From Bombilactobacillus mellis (GTDB lineage: Bacteria; Bacillota; Bacilli; Lactobacillales; Lactobacillaceae), in the NCBI RefSeq assembly GCF_000967245.1, contig NZ_KQ033877.1, forward strand, positions 562,770 to 626,769: a stretch of DNA of 64,000 nucleotides, in the 5' to 3' direction. A program made the position numbers and the translations under genes. The notes under the pieces were generated by a model. That model was not told the DNA's origin, ran no database searches, and was given only the letters and a program-made list of their open reading frames with translations. Each line of letters starts with the position of its first letter. Position 1 is the stretch's first letter. Shown here in pieces: positions 55,978 through 64,000 of this stretch.

Positions 55978-56253
55978 CTATTTTTTCGGCAAATCCGTTT
56001 TTAGGTTATTAGCTGAGTTAATTATTTGCTTTAAATCATCATCAATTTGCAGCTTGCTTTCCGCAATACTTTGTTGTATTTCTTTTACAGTAGGAACTAC
56101 ATCTTGTTTGAGCTGGTTAGTAATAATTTTAAACTGTTGTGGCCAAGAACTGAGAGAGTCTTCAGCTGAGTTTTTGATTAATGGCTGCGGCCAAAAGCCT
56201 CCGACAGTTCCCAGAGTTGCTCCCACTAAAAAGCCGGATAATAGACTTTTCAT
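55978..56253 (-). CDS. small membrane-anchored protein (YtxH-like)
   Basis: A 91-residue protein: one N-terminal glycine-rich helix (LLSGFLVGATLGTVGGF) and a helical cytoplasmic tail rich in Gln, Lys and Asp. This shape resembles YtxH/YhaH-type small proteins. Follows the HIT gene after 3 nt and precedes prsA. GGAGAAT before the ATG. Function unknown. Confidence 0.75.
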   Translation of the reverse strand: MKSLLSGFLVGATLGTVGGFWPQPLIKNSAEDSLSSWPQQFKIITNQLKQDVVPTVKEIQQSIAESKLQIDDDLKQIINSANNLKTDLPKK

Positions 56254-56256
56254 GAT

Positions 56257-56697
56257 TTATTCTCCTATCTGCTGGGCAATTTTTTGGGCAATTTGCGTGA
56301 GTTTTTGTTCATCATATTGATCGGTATTATCGGCCCATTTCATTTGGAAACCATCTTCGTTACTATAACGTGGCACAAGATGGATATGGGAATGAAAGAC
56401 TGATTGATAAGCAATTTTACCATTATTAATACATATATTCATACCTTGAATCTCCGGATTAGCTGCGCGAATGGCCCGAGCAACTTTGGGAACTCGCGCA
56501 AAAACTGTTCCTGCATGCTGTGCATCATATTCAAAAATATCTTTAACGTGTTTTTTAGGGACTAAAAGTACGTGTCCGGGTGTTACCTGTGAAATATCTA
56601 AAAAGGCTTTAACTACCTCATCTTCATAGACGGTATAACTAGGTATTTGACCGGCAATAATATTACAAAAAACACAATCCGTTTCAGGGTTACTCAT
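56257..56697 (-). CDS. hit: HIT-family nucleotide hydrolase
   Basis: A 146-residue histidine-triad protein. The catalytic triad HSHIH lies at 102-106 in FHSHIHLVPR. Cys8 and Cys11 (CVFCNI) form a typical zinc-type pair at the start. These enzymes hydrolyse nucleoside phosphoramidates or similar. It lies divergent to ecsA, the same hit-ecsAB neighbourhood as in Bacillus. GGAGG precedes the ATG. Confidence 0.92.
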   Translation of the reverse strand: MSNPETDCVFCNIIAGQIPSYTVYEDEVVKAFLDISQVTPGHVLLVPKKHVKDIFEYDAQHAGTVFARVPKVARAIRAANPEIQGMNICINNGKIAYQSVFHSHIHLVPRYSNEDGFQMKWADNTDQYDEQKLTQIAQKIAQQIGE

Positions 56698-56795
56698 TGA
56701 AAAAACCTCCTTTAAAATATGAATAAAAATTCCAACTTATTCATATTTAATGCTATCATAATTACAGCCGATTTGAAGAGAGTAGGGTTAAATTT

Positions 56796-57533
56796 ATGAC
56801 ATTAAAAATAACAAACTTGACCGGCGGCTATGGTCGCATACCAGTTTTACAGCATGAAAGTTTCACAGTAGAAAATGGACAAACTGTGGCTTTAATTGGC
56901 TTAAATGGTGCGGGTAAATCCACCACAATCAAACATATTATGGGCCTTTTGCAGCCGCAACAAGGAACGATTACTGTTGATGGTTTGACCTTAGCTGATG
57001 ACATTCAAGCCTATCGTCAAAAAATAGCTTACGTTCCGGAGTTACCCGTTTTATATCCTGAATTGACTTTGAAAGAGCATTTAGAATTAACCATGATGGC
57101 TTATAATTTGGATCCGCAAAAAACCTGGCCGCAAGCACAAAAACTTTTAAAAATTTTTCGTTTAGATAATAAATTAAACTGGTTTCCGATTAATTTTTCT
57201 AAGGGAATGAAGCAAAAAGTTATGATTGTTTGTGCTTTTGTGACACCCGCACAATTATTTATTATTGATGAACCCTTTACCGGTTTAGATCCACTAGCTG
57301 TTCGAGACTTGTTAAAACTAATTCAAGACAAGAAGCAGCAGGGCGCGGCCATTTTGATGTCCACTCATATTTTAACAAATGCCCAACAAAGTGCCGATCG
57401 CTTTGTGTTGCTTAATCATGGTCAAGTTAGGGCTCAAGGTACTTTGGAACAAATTCAAAAAGAATTTCAGATGGATGCAGCTAATCTTGAGGAATTATAT
57501 GTGCAAATGTCCAAGGAGGATGCCCAAGGATGA
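56796..57533 (+). CDS. ecsA: EcsA, ABC transporter ATPase
   Basis: A 245-residue ABC ATPase. Walker A GLNGAGKSTT (35-44), signature FSKGMKQKVMIVCAF, Walker B LFIIDEPFTGLDP and H-loop ILMSTHILTN. EcsA with EcsB is needed in Bacillus for secretion, competence and regulated intramembrane proteolysis. Stop overlaps the EcsB start by 4 bp (ATGA). Confidence 0.92.
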   Translation: MTLKITNLTGGYGRIPVLQHESFTVENGQTVALIGLNGAGKSTTIKHIMGLLQPQQGTITVDGLTLADDIQAYRQKIAYVPELPVLYPELTLKEHLELTMMAYNLDPQKTWPQAQKLLKIFRLDNKLNWFPINFSKGMKQKVMIVCAFVTPAQLFIIDEPFTGLDPLAVRDLLKLIQDKKQQGAAILMSTHILTNAQQSADRFVLLNHGQVRAQGTLEQIQKEFQMDAANLEELYVQMSKEDAQG

Positions 57534-58741
57534 AAGCCTTATGGCAGCAACGTTTTATAAATCACGTTAAAGAACAGAGAAAATTTTTAAAATTAGTTTT
57601 TAATGAATATTTTATTATTGCCCTTATCTTTATGTTGGGAGCAGTGGGATTTTGGTATTCACAAGCTTTAACTACTTTACCGCAAGGTGTCTGGTGGGCT
57701 CAACCGGTGGCAATCATTATTATTGGTTTAGTTACTTTATTATTTCATCCTGTGACATTATTACAAGCGGCCGATGAAGCCTTTTTGTTACCACAAGAGC
57801 GTTCTTTACCAGAATATTTACGTGATGCATACAGCTATAGTCTCTTGATGCCAATTATCTCCTTGATGTTATTGGGATTTTTTTTAACACCATTTTTAGC
57901 TCGGGGAGTAGGATTTTCTTTACTGCAAGTGATTTTACTAGCCATAATTGCGATTATTATAGTAATTACTCTTATTAGTAATCAGCTGACTGCTTTTTAT
58001 CAATCTTCTCCGCATCATTATTTACTGGGCGAAAATATTATTTTAAATTTTGGACTTTTAATTATTGCCGTATATTTAAATACTTGGTTAGCTTTAGTGC
58101 TTGCTGTGCTTTGGTGGTCATGGTGTGAATATCGCTGGCATCGTTGTTTAAAAAAGGGAGTTTTTCAATGGCATGCAGCGATTATAAAAGAAGCAAATCG
58201 TTCCTATCAGTTGAAGAGATTTTATAACTTGTTTACGGACGTGCCGGGAATTTCAAGCAAGGTGGCCCGTCGAAAGTGGCTTGATTGGCTATTTCAACCC
58301 ATTACTTTGGAGCAAAAAAATGCTTATTTTTATTTATTTGCCCGCGGCTTTGTGCGTAACAGTGAATATAGTGGCCTTTTTGTGCGCTTAACTATTGTCG
58401 CTTTATTATTGATCTATGCCATTCATAATTATTGGGTACTGACTGTAATTGGGGCTCTCTTTATTTATCTAGTGGAATTTCAGTTGTTGCCGCTCTTTAA
58501 AAAGTACGATGCGATTGTCTTAACTCACATTTATCCGTTAACTGAAAGTCAAAAACAGCAAAGTTTTCAATTATTAGTAACAATAGTTTTACTGCTGCAA
58601 TGGTTAATTATGACGCTGGCCTTGTTAATTTTTTTAGGTTTGCATCTAACGACTTTTTTACCTATAATTATTAGCTTAGTTATGGTTATAGTTTTGGTAA
58701 AATTCTATTTACCTAGACAGCTGCAAAAATTGAAACAATAA
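57530..58741 (+). CDS. ecsB: EcsB, ABC transporter permease
   Basis: A 403-residue membrane protein with about six to eight hydrophobic segments and the typical EcsB opening ALWQQRFINHVKEQRKFLKL. The long middle cytoplasmic region contains FYNLFTDVPGISSKVARRKW. Partner of EcsA, translationally coupled by the ATGA overlap. The trmB gene follows after 15 nt. Confidence 0.9.
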   Translation: MKALWQQRFINHVKEQRKFLKLVFNEYFIIALIFMLGAVGFWYSQALTTLPQGVWWAQPVAIIIIGLVTLLFHPVTLLQAADEAFLLPQERSLPEYLRDAYSYSLLMPIISLMLLGFFLTPFLARGVGFSLLQVILLAIIAIIIVITLISNQLTAFYQSSPHHYLLGENIILNFGLLIIAVYLNTWLALVLAVLWWSWCEYRWHRCLKKGVFQWHAAIIKEANRSYQLKRFYNLFTDVPGISSKVARRKWLDWLFQPITLEQKNAYFYLFARGFVRNSEYSGLFVRLTIVALLLIYAIHNYWVLTVIGALFIYLVEFQLLPLFKKYDAIVLTHIYPLTESQKQQSFQLLVTIVLLLQWLIMTLALLIFLGLHLTTFLPIIISLVMVIVLVKFYLPRQLQKLKQ

Positions 58742-58756
58742 TTAAGGATTGGTGAT

Positions 58757-59395
58757 ATGCGTTTACGGAATAAACCCTGGGCTGAGCAATTGATTCAAAA
58801 ATATCCTGAATTAATTAGTGTTAGTCCACAAAACATGCAGGGACAGTGGCAGCAAAAGTTTGCCCAAAAACAACCCTTAGAATTAGAATTGGGCGCCGGT
58901 AAAGGCCGCTTCATTATTCAAAAGGCACAACAGAATCCACAGATTAACTATGTGGCCATGGAAATTCAAACCGCAGCAATAGCTATGATTTTAAAGCAGC
59001 AAGTTGAATTGCGGTTACCTAATTTACATTTAGTGCAGGCTAATGGTCGTGATCTAGTTAATATTTTTGCGAAGGGAGAATTTGAAAAATTATATTTAAA
59101 TTTTTCTGATCCGTGGCCTAAAAAAAGACATACCAAACGGCGGTTAACGGCTCCCAATTTTTTAAAACAATACCAAACAATTTTACAAACGGACGGGATG
59201 ATAGAATTTAAAACAGATAATCAAGCTTTATTTGAATACTCCCTACAAAGCTGTAATAATTATGGTATGAAATTTGATAAAATTTCTTTGGATTTGCATC
59301 ATAGTTCTTGGGCAGAAACGAATATTTGGACGGAATATGAAGAAAAATTCAGTAAAAAAGGCCAGCCAATTTATTTTTTGGCGGCCCGGTTTTAA
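58757..59395 (+). CDS. trmB: tRNA (guanine-N7-)-methyltransferase
   Basis: A 212-residue SAM-dependent enzyme that methylates G46 of tRNAs. SAM motif LELGAGKGRFI (about 43-53), then NFSDPWPKKRHTKRRL near 115-130, and FKTDNQALFEYSL. Standard length. Co-directional with ecsAB and close behind ecsB. Confidence 0.95.
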   Translation: MRLRNKPWAEQLIQKYPELISVSPQNMQGQWQQKFAQKQPLELELGAGKGRFIIQKAQQNPQINYVAMEIQTAAIAMILKQQVELRLPNLHLVQANGRDLVNIFAKGEFEKLYLNFSDPWPKKRHTKRRLTAPNFLKQYQTILQTDGMIEFKTDNQALFEYSLQSCNNYGMKFDKISLDLHHSSWAETNIWTEYEEKFSKKGQPIYFLAARF

Positions 59396-59437
59396 TTTAA
59401 ATTGTTGAATTTTGATAGCTAGAAACAGCAATTGTAA

Positions 59438-59752
59438 TTAAACTCTTTGAACATCCAGTATTTGTCCAGTAAGAGCCGAAGCTATAAAGTGATACTGAGC
59501 TTCTTCGTCATTTTGAACGGCGGTAACTCCACCTACTAGTGCCCAAACATCTTGGCCATCAACATTAACTTTTTGGAACATTGGTTCAACCCAAGTGGTA
59601 ATAATATTGGTGTCTGCACCGAGATTAGTTTTTATACGTTCAAGCACTTGTCTACTGTCGATTTCATGTAGTAAGTATAATACACCTGCACCAGCAGCTG
59701 CCAGTGCCCCGGCAGTAACTGCAGTTGTTTTAACAAGATTTTTTAAACTCAT
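59438..59752 (-). CDS. small hypothetical membrane-anchored protein
   Basis: A 104-residue protein with an Ala/Gly-rich N-terminal helix (VTAGALAAAGAGVLYLL) and a mixed alpha/beta outer part ending TGQILDVQRV. A strong GGAGG lies 8 nt before the ATG. Not recognised; the shape suggests a small extracellular domain tethered by one helix. Divergent from ytpP. Confidence 0.72.
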   Translation of the reverse strand: MSLKNLVKTTAVTAGALAAAGAGVLYLLHEIDSRQVLERIKTNLGADTNIITTWVEPMFQKVNVDGQDVWALVGGVTAVQNDEEAQYHFIASALTGQILDVQRV

Positions 59753-59872
59753 AATTCGGCCTCCTATGTTTGATACTTATATTTTATCATTATATAATAC
59801 CAAGTTGAGGTATTTGACAATATTTTTTAATTTATCATAGTTATTATTAGCATGATGAAAGGATGAAACCTG

Positions 59873-60193
59873 ATGAAAGAATTAAATGATTATTCAACAA
59901 CCGATGTACAAACAGTTACACAAGATGGCAAATATATTTTATTCTTTTCTGCTACTTGGTGCCCAGACTGCAAATTTATTGAACCGTTCATGCCGGAAAT
60001 TGAAGCCGATTACCCTGATTATCAATTTGTTCATGTAGACCGGGATCAGTTTCTGGATTTAGCTAAAGAATTGGGAATTATGGGTATCCCGAGTTTTGTG
60101 GCGTTTGATCGGGGTCAAGAAATTGGTCGCTTTGTGAATAAGGACCGTAAAACCAAAGCGGAAGTAGAAAACTTTATTAATTCATTAAATTAG
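59873..60193 (+). CDS. thioredoxin-like protein (YtpP type)
   Basis: A 106-residue thioredoxin-fold protein with the redox site WCPDC (C30, C33) and cis-proline region MGIPSFV. It lies upstream of the YtpR-type gene and murC, matching the Bacillus ytpP-ytpR-murC block. Cytosolic disulfide reductase; partner not known. Confidence 0.9.
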   Translation: MKELNDYSTTDVQTVTQDGKYILFFSATWCPDCKFIEPFMPEIEADYPDYQFVHVDRDQFLDLAKELGIMGIPSFVAFDRGQEIGRFVNKDRKTKAEVENFINSLN

Positions 60194-60213
60194 AAGGAGA
60201 GGCTGAAAAATTA

Positions 60214-60849
60214 GTGTTAGTTAGTTCTTATAATCCCCAGGTTTTAGGAGATGTACTGATAGTTGTCACTGGAGCCGATAGTGGACAACAACAATATTAT
60301 CAAAAAGACAATATTGTTCAGATTGTTAATGATCACCAGCAGGTAATCGGCTATAATTTTTTTGCTGTTGCACAACAATTGGGCTTAACAGCAGCAGATG
60401 CGGGTCAAGTGTTCTTAACGGGCCAACAAGTGCAGCTTTTAAATCAGCTTTTGACAGCAGCTGGCTTTAAAACTTTATTGACTGAAGACACAACCCCTAA
60501 GTTTGTTGTAGGTCAGGTCCAAACAATGGAGCCTCATCCACATTCTGATCATTTGCATATTTGCCAAGTTGTAATTAATGACGATCAAAAAGAACAAATT
60601 GTTTGTGGTGCTCCTAATGTGGATCAAGGACAAAAAGTTGTCGTGGCTAAAACTGGGGCAATGATGCCGAATGGCCAGATTATTTTCCCAGGCCAGTTAC
60701 GTGGAATTAGTAGCAATGGCATGCTCTGCTCAGCGCGTGAATTAGGTCTGGATCATGCTCCCCAAAAGCGGGGAATTTTGGTTCTAAATGATAGTTATCA
60801 AGTGGGCTCAGCACTTGATCTGCAACAATTAAATCAAGACTTTAAGTAA
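60214..60849 (+). CDS. YtpR-family tRNA-binding domain protein
   Basis: A 211-residue protein with an N-terminal DUF4479-like part and a C-terminal tRNA-binding OB domain of the EMAP/PheT type (VGQVQTMEPHPHSDHLHICQ, IVCGAPNVDQGQKVVVA, RGISSNGMLCSARELG). It is the standalone equivalent of the phenylalanyl-tRNA synthetase beta chain N-terminus. GTG start 60214 with GAAGGAGAGG upstream. Confidence 0.88.
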   Translation: MLVSSYNPQVLGDVLIVVTGADSGQQQYYQKDNIVQIVNDHQQVIGYNFFAVAQQLGLTAADAGQVFLTGQQVQLLNQLLTAAGFKTLLTEDTTPKFVVGQVQTMEPHPHSDHLHICQVVINDDQKEQIVCGAPNVDQGQKVVVAKTGAMMPNGQIIFPGQLRGISSNGMLCSARELGLDHAPQKRGILVLNDSYQVGSALDLQQLNQDFK

Positions 60850-60867
60850 TTTGGAAAGGAATTTTCC

Positions 60868-62187
60868 ATGGAAACTACTGTGTATTATTTTGTTGGTATT
60901 AAAGGTACCGGCATGAGTGCTTTAGCATTAATTCTCCATGATTTGGGCTATGAAGTTCAAGGCTCAGATATCGCGAAAACTACTTTTACCCAAAAGGGTT
61001 TGCAACAAGCGGGGATTAGAATTAATGATTTTAATGCGGATAATATTCAAGAAGGTATGACTATAATTTTAGGTAATGCTTTCGGCGAAGATAATCCCGA
61101 AGTTCAACGTGCTCAAGAATTAAATTTACCCATTTTAAGTTATCCACAAATGGTGAGCCAACTCATCGAGCAATCTACTTCAATTGGAGTGGCCGGAGCA
61201 CACGGTAAAACCAGTACAACTGGTCTTTTAGCCCATGTTCTCAGTGGTATTGCCAAAACCAGTTATCTTATCGGTGACGGTACCGGCAAGGGAATTAAAG
61301 ATAGTCAGTTTTTTGTTTTTGAAGCGGATGAATATCGCCGGCATTTTTTGGCCTACCATCCTGATTATTTAATTATGACTAATATTGATTTTGATCATCC
61401 AGATTATTTTCGGGATTTAGATGATGTACTGTCCGCTTTTCAAACTGAGGCTCTACAAGTGAAAAAGGCTCTATTTGCTTGGGGTGATGAACCGATCTTA
61501 CGAAAAGTTCATACTGAATCTCAGGTTCCGATTTATTATTATGGATTAGGCGACTCGAATGATTTTCGCGCTGTTAATATTGAACGTGATACTCAGGGGA
61601 GTCATTTTGATGTGCTTTATCAGGGGCAAAAAATCGGCCGTTTTTCAATTCCTTTGTTTGGTGAGCACAATGTTTTAAATAGTTTAGCTGTTATCGGTAT
61701 TAGTTTTTTGGAAAAAATTGATCCTCAATTAATTCAACAGGAATTAAGCAGCTTTCAGGGTGTAAAACGCCGCTATAGTGAAAAACAAGTTGGTGATATG
61801 ATTCTTATTGATGATTATGCTCATCATCCTTCAGAAATTAAAGCTACGATTGATGCGGCGCGCCAACAATATCCGCAGAAACATATAATTGTCGTTTTTC
61901 AGCCGCATACCTATAGCCGAACTAAAGCTTTATTAGCTGGTTTTGCTCAAAGTTTGGATTTAGCCGATACGGTTTATTTGACCAATATCTTTGGTTCGAT
62001 TCGTGAACAACAAGGGCAAATTAGTAGCCAGGACTTAGGTAACAAGATTAAGCATGGTGGCCAGGTGATTACGCTGGACAATTTGCAACCTTTATTGCAA
62101 TATCATGATGCTGTCCTTATCTTTATGGGTGCCGGTGATATTCAAAAATATGAGCTTGCTTATCAAAAAGCTTTAGCAGAAAAATAA
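60868..62187 (+). CDS. murC: UDP-N-acetylmuramate-L-alanine ligase
   Basis: A 439-residue Mur ligase adding L-alanine to UDP-MurNAc, the first step of the peptidoglycan stem peptide. ATP-binding AHGKTSTTG (111-119), N-terminal nucleotide-sugar domain [13 protein letters not shown], central [10 protein letters not shown] and C-terminal [14 protein letters not shown]. Full length. Terminator 62197-62230. Confidence 0.96.
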   Translation: METTVYYFVGIKGTGMSALALILHDLGYEVQGSDIAKTTFTQKGLQQAGIRINDFNADNIQEGMTIILGNAFGEDNPEVQRAQELNLPILSYPQMVSQLIEQSTSIGVAGAHGKTSTTGLLAHVLSGIAKTSYLIGDGTGKGIKDSQFFVFEADEYRRHFLAYHPDYLIMTNIDFDHPDYFRDLDDVLSAFQTEALQVKKALFAWGDEPILRKVHTESQVPIYYYGLGDSNDFRAVNIERDTQGSHFDVLYQGQKIGRFSIPLFGEHNVLNSLAVIGISFLEKIDPQLIQQELSSFQGVKRRYSEKQVGDMILIDDYAHHPSEIKATIDAARQQYPQKHIIVVFQPHTYSRTKALLAGFAQSLDLADTVYLTNIFGSIREQQGQISSQDLGNKIKHGGQVITLDNLQPLLQYHDAVLIFMGAGDIQKYELAYQKALAEK

Positions 62188-62196
62188 CAATTGGAC

Positions 62197-62230
62197 AGAT
62201 TGGAATAATAAAAATTTCCAATCTTTTTTA
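62197..62230 (+). terminator. intrinsic terminator after murC
   Basis: AGATTGGAA/TTCCAATCT stem with T6. Confidence 0.85.
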
Positions 62231-62395
62231 TTATTATGGTTCTTGAAGAATTTACAGACAAAATGGTATTTCCAAGATGCAATTTAAAATAACCGCAGCA
62301 AAAATAACTCTAAAAAGTTTGCGATTTTAATACCGGTTTTTGGCAGGTTATTCCAATATTTGCTAAAATAAGAATCGAAGAAATGAGGTAAATTA

Positions 62396-64000
62396 ATGGA
62401 GCCTAAAAAATTAATTCTGGTTGATGGAAACAGTATTGCCTTTCGGGCCTTTTATGCTATGTATACAGTATTAGAAAAATTCAAAAATCCTGAAGGACTG
62501 CATACTAATGCTATTTATGCCTTTAACAATATGTTAGATTTGATTTTATCTAAAGGCCAACCTACAGATATGTTGGTAGCTTTTGATGCGGGTAAATACA
62601 CTTTTCGTAATCAATTGTATGATGACTACAAGGGCAATCGTTTAAAAACTCCTACAGAATTTCAAGAACAGATGCCCTTTATTAAGCAATTATTAAAGGC
62701 TCGGGGTATTAAAACTTATGAATTAGAAAATTATGAAGCAGATGACATTATTGGAACTGTAGCTAAAAAAGCTCAAAAAAAGAATTTTCAGACTACCATT
62801 GTTACCGGCGATCGTGATTTAACCCAGCTGGTTAATGAACAGACTACTGTTGCTTTAACCATCAAAGGTGTTACTGAACTGGAATTTTATACTCCGCAGC
62901 ATTTTCAAGAAAAATTAGGTATTAAGCCAGCTCAGTTAATTGATGTTAAAGCTTTGATGGGTGATACTTCGGATAATTATCCTGGTGTAACTAAAGTGGG
63001 CGAAAAAACAGCTCTTAAACTAATCAAGCAGTACGGGTCTTTAGATCAATTATATGCTCAGATTGATAAAATGAAGGCCAGCAAACTCAAAGAACATTTA
63101 CTGCAGGATCGAGATGTTGCTTTTTTATCACAAAAATTAGCTACTATCCAATTAGATGTTCCCGTTCAATTAGATATTGATCAGCTAACCTATGAGGGTG
63201 ATCAAATTAGTCAGCTGCGTGATTTTTATCAAAAAATGAATTTTCGAACATTTTTATCCAAAATGGATACTGAAACAACAGCTTCCACAATAGAATCAGT
63301 GGAAACTAATATTAATTTTCAAGAGTTAAACGAGAATAATATTAAAGAAATTACAGCTTCGCAACAAGCAGCAACAGTTTTGGTTGAGATGGTGCAAGAC
63401 AATTATCACAAGGCTCCTATTATCGGTTTTGGTATCGGGATTAAAGATCAAATTTGGGTAACTGATAATGCCGAAATTTTGCGTAATCCGCAATTAAAAT
63501 CTTGGTTGCAAAATCCTCAAATTAAGAAGGCGGTTTTTGATTTTAAGCGTAATTATGTAGCTTTAAATCGTTGGCAAATTCATCTTGCTGGGGTTAATTT
63601 TGATGCACTGTTAGCCTCTTATTTAATTGATGTGAATGAAAACTCTAATGACTTAGGAAAACTGGCCCAGGGTTATGATTATCAGGATTTGATTGCTGAT
63701 AGCCAGTTTTATGGTCGCGGAGCTAAATTAACTATTCCACCGCGATCAGAATTATTACAACATTTAGCGGCCAAGATAACAGCGATTAATTTTTTAAAGA
63801 CTAAATTACCGCAAAAATTACAGGATCATGATCAAGATCAATTATTTGACGAAATTGAGTTACCTTTATCGCAAGTATTAGCCGATATGGAAATTGCGGG
63901 AATTAAAGTTGATCGTCATAATTTAGAGCAAATGCAACAAGATCTAGATCAACGTTTACAGGATTTAGAAGCAGATATTTATCAGCAAGCCGGTCATGAA
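62396..64000 (+). CDS. polA: DNA polymerase I, N-terminal part (runs off the window)
   Basis: 535 codons, open to the window end. N-terminal 5'-3' exonuclease domain: KLILVDGNSIAFRAFYAM, then YKGNRLKTPTEFQEQMPF, NYEADDIIGT, and TGDRDLTQLV, then GDTSDNYPGV and GEKTALKLIKQYGSL with the helix-hairpin-helix. It is followed by the degenerate 3'-5' exonuclease-like region and the start of the palm (IEIPLSQVLADMEIAGIKVD-type segment at the end). ATG 62396 with GAGGTAAATT upstream. The polymerase domain lies beyond the window. Confidence 0.95.
   Translation, partial: MEPKKLILVDGNSIAFRAFYAMYTVLEKFKNPEGLHTNAIYAFNNMLDLILSKGQPTDMLVAFDAGKYTFRNQLYDDYKGNRLKTPTEFQEQMPFIKQLLKARGIKTYELENYEADDIIGTVAKKAQKKNFQTTIVTGDRDLTQLVNEQTTVALTIKGVTELEFYTPQHFQEKLGIKPAQLIDVKALMGDTSDNYPGVTKVGEKTALKLIKQYGSLDQLYAQIDKMKASKLKEHLLQDRDVAFLSQKLATIQLDVPVQLDIDQLTYEGDQISQLRDFYQKMNFRTFLSKMDTETTASTIESVETNINFQELNENNIKEITASQQAATVLVEMVQDNYHKAPIIGFGIGIKDQIWVTDNAEILRNPQLKSWLQNPQIKKAVFDFKRNYVALNRWQIHLAGVNFDALLASYLIDVNENSNDLGKLAQGYDYQDLIADSQFYGRGAKLTIPPRSELLQHLAAKITAINFLKTKLPQKLQDHDQDQLFDEIELPLSQVLADMEIAGIKVDRHNLEQMQQDLDQRLQDLEADIYQQAGHE

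Overview
The window is AT-rich, low-GC Gram-positive DNA, most likely from the Lactobacillaceae. This rests on the gene set (metK under an SMK box, T-box controlled leuS and argS, a class A penicillin-binding protein, EcsAB, a YhaO-YhaN-YhaM block, a water-forming NADH oxidase, BspA/Mub-like surface proteins), the frequent TTG/GTG starts with strong GGAGG sites, and the many intrinsic terminators. The species cannot be fixed from the sequence alone.

Layout. 1-13 kb is mostly core: a tRNA cluster (Ser, then a duplicated Glu-Val pair), cfa, SMK box-metK, an MFS exporter, a PAP2 phosphatase, a secreted glucosaminidase, T-box-leuS-murJ, an AhpD-like protein, nnrD and tRNA-Leu. 13-36 kb is a decayed accessory region: a two-repeat membrane protein, an HTH regulator, an orphan three-gene lantibiotic-immunity-type ABC transporter (LanFEG-like), several pseudogenes, a conserved unknown, an FRG-domain protein, a DUF2971-like protein, a ParA-type ATPase operon with two unknown partners, a DrrA-like ABC transporter, an SMR exporter behind a riboswitch-like leader, a CPBP protease-family protein and a complete BspA-like surface protein. 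The regulatory region and signal-peptide start of the BspA-like gene recur. Two copies form a direct repeat of about 271 bp lying 7.7 kb apart, and each is followed by a different gene.

36-39 kb returns to core genes (nox, a YitT-family protein, tRNA-Gly). A badly decayed prophage or integrative element follows at 38.9-43.0 kb, beside the 3' end of tRNA-Gly: integrase pseudogene, DUF2513 protein, membrane proteins, an apparently intact HicAB pair and a terminase remnant. From 43.7 kb to the end the DNA is core again: T-box-argS, rbsK, an RluA-family pseudouridine synthase, a class A PBP, a YlbF-family protein, yhaO-yhaN-yhaM, prsA, hit, ecsA-ecsB-trmB, ytpP, ytpR, murC and the start of polA.

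How the parts fit: the core blocks serve translation (tRNAs, leuS, argS, trmB), the envelope (cfa, murJ, PBP, murC, glucosaminidase, prsA, ecsAB) and DNA/RNA turnover (yhaO, yhaN, yhaM, polA). The accessory block is dominated by surface, transport, immunity and mobile-element genes in various states of decay. The repeated BspA leader looks like the recombination seam of that block.
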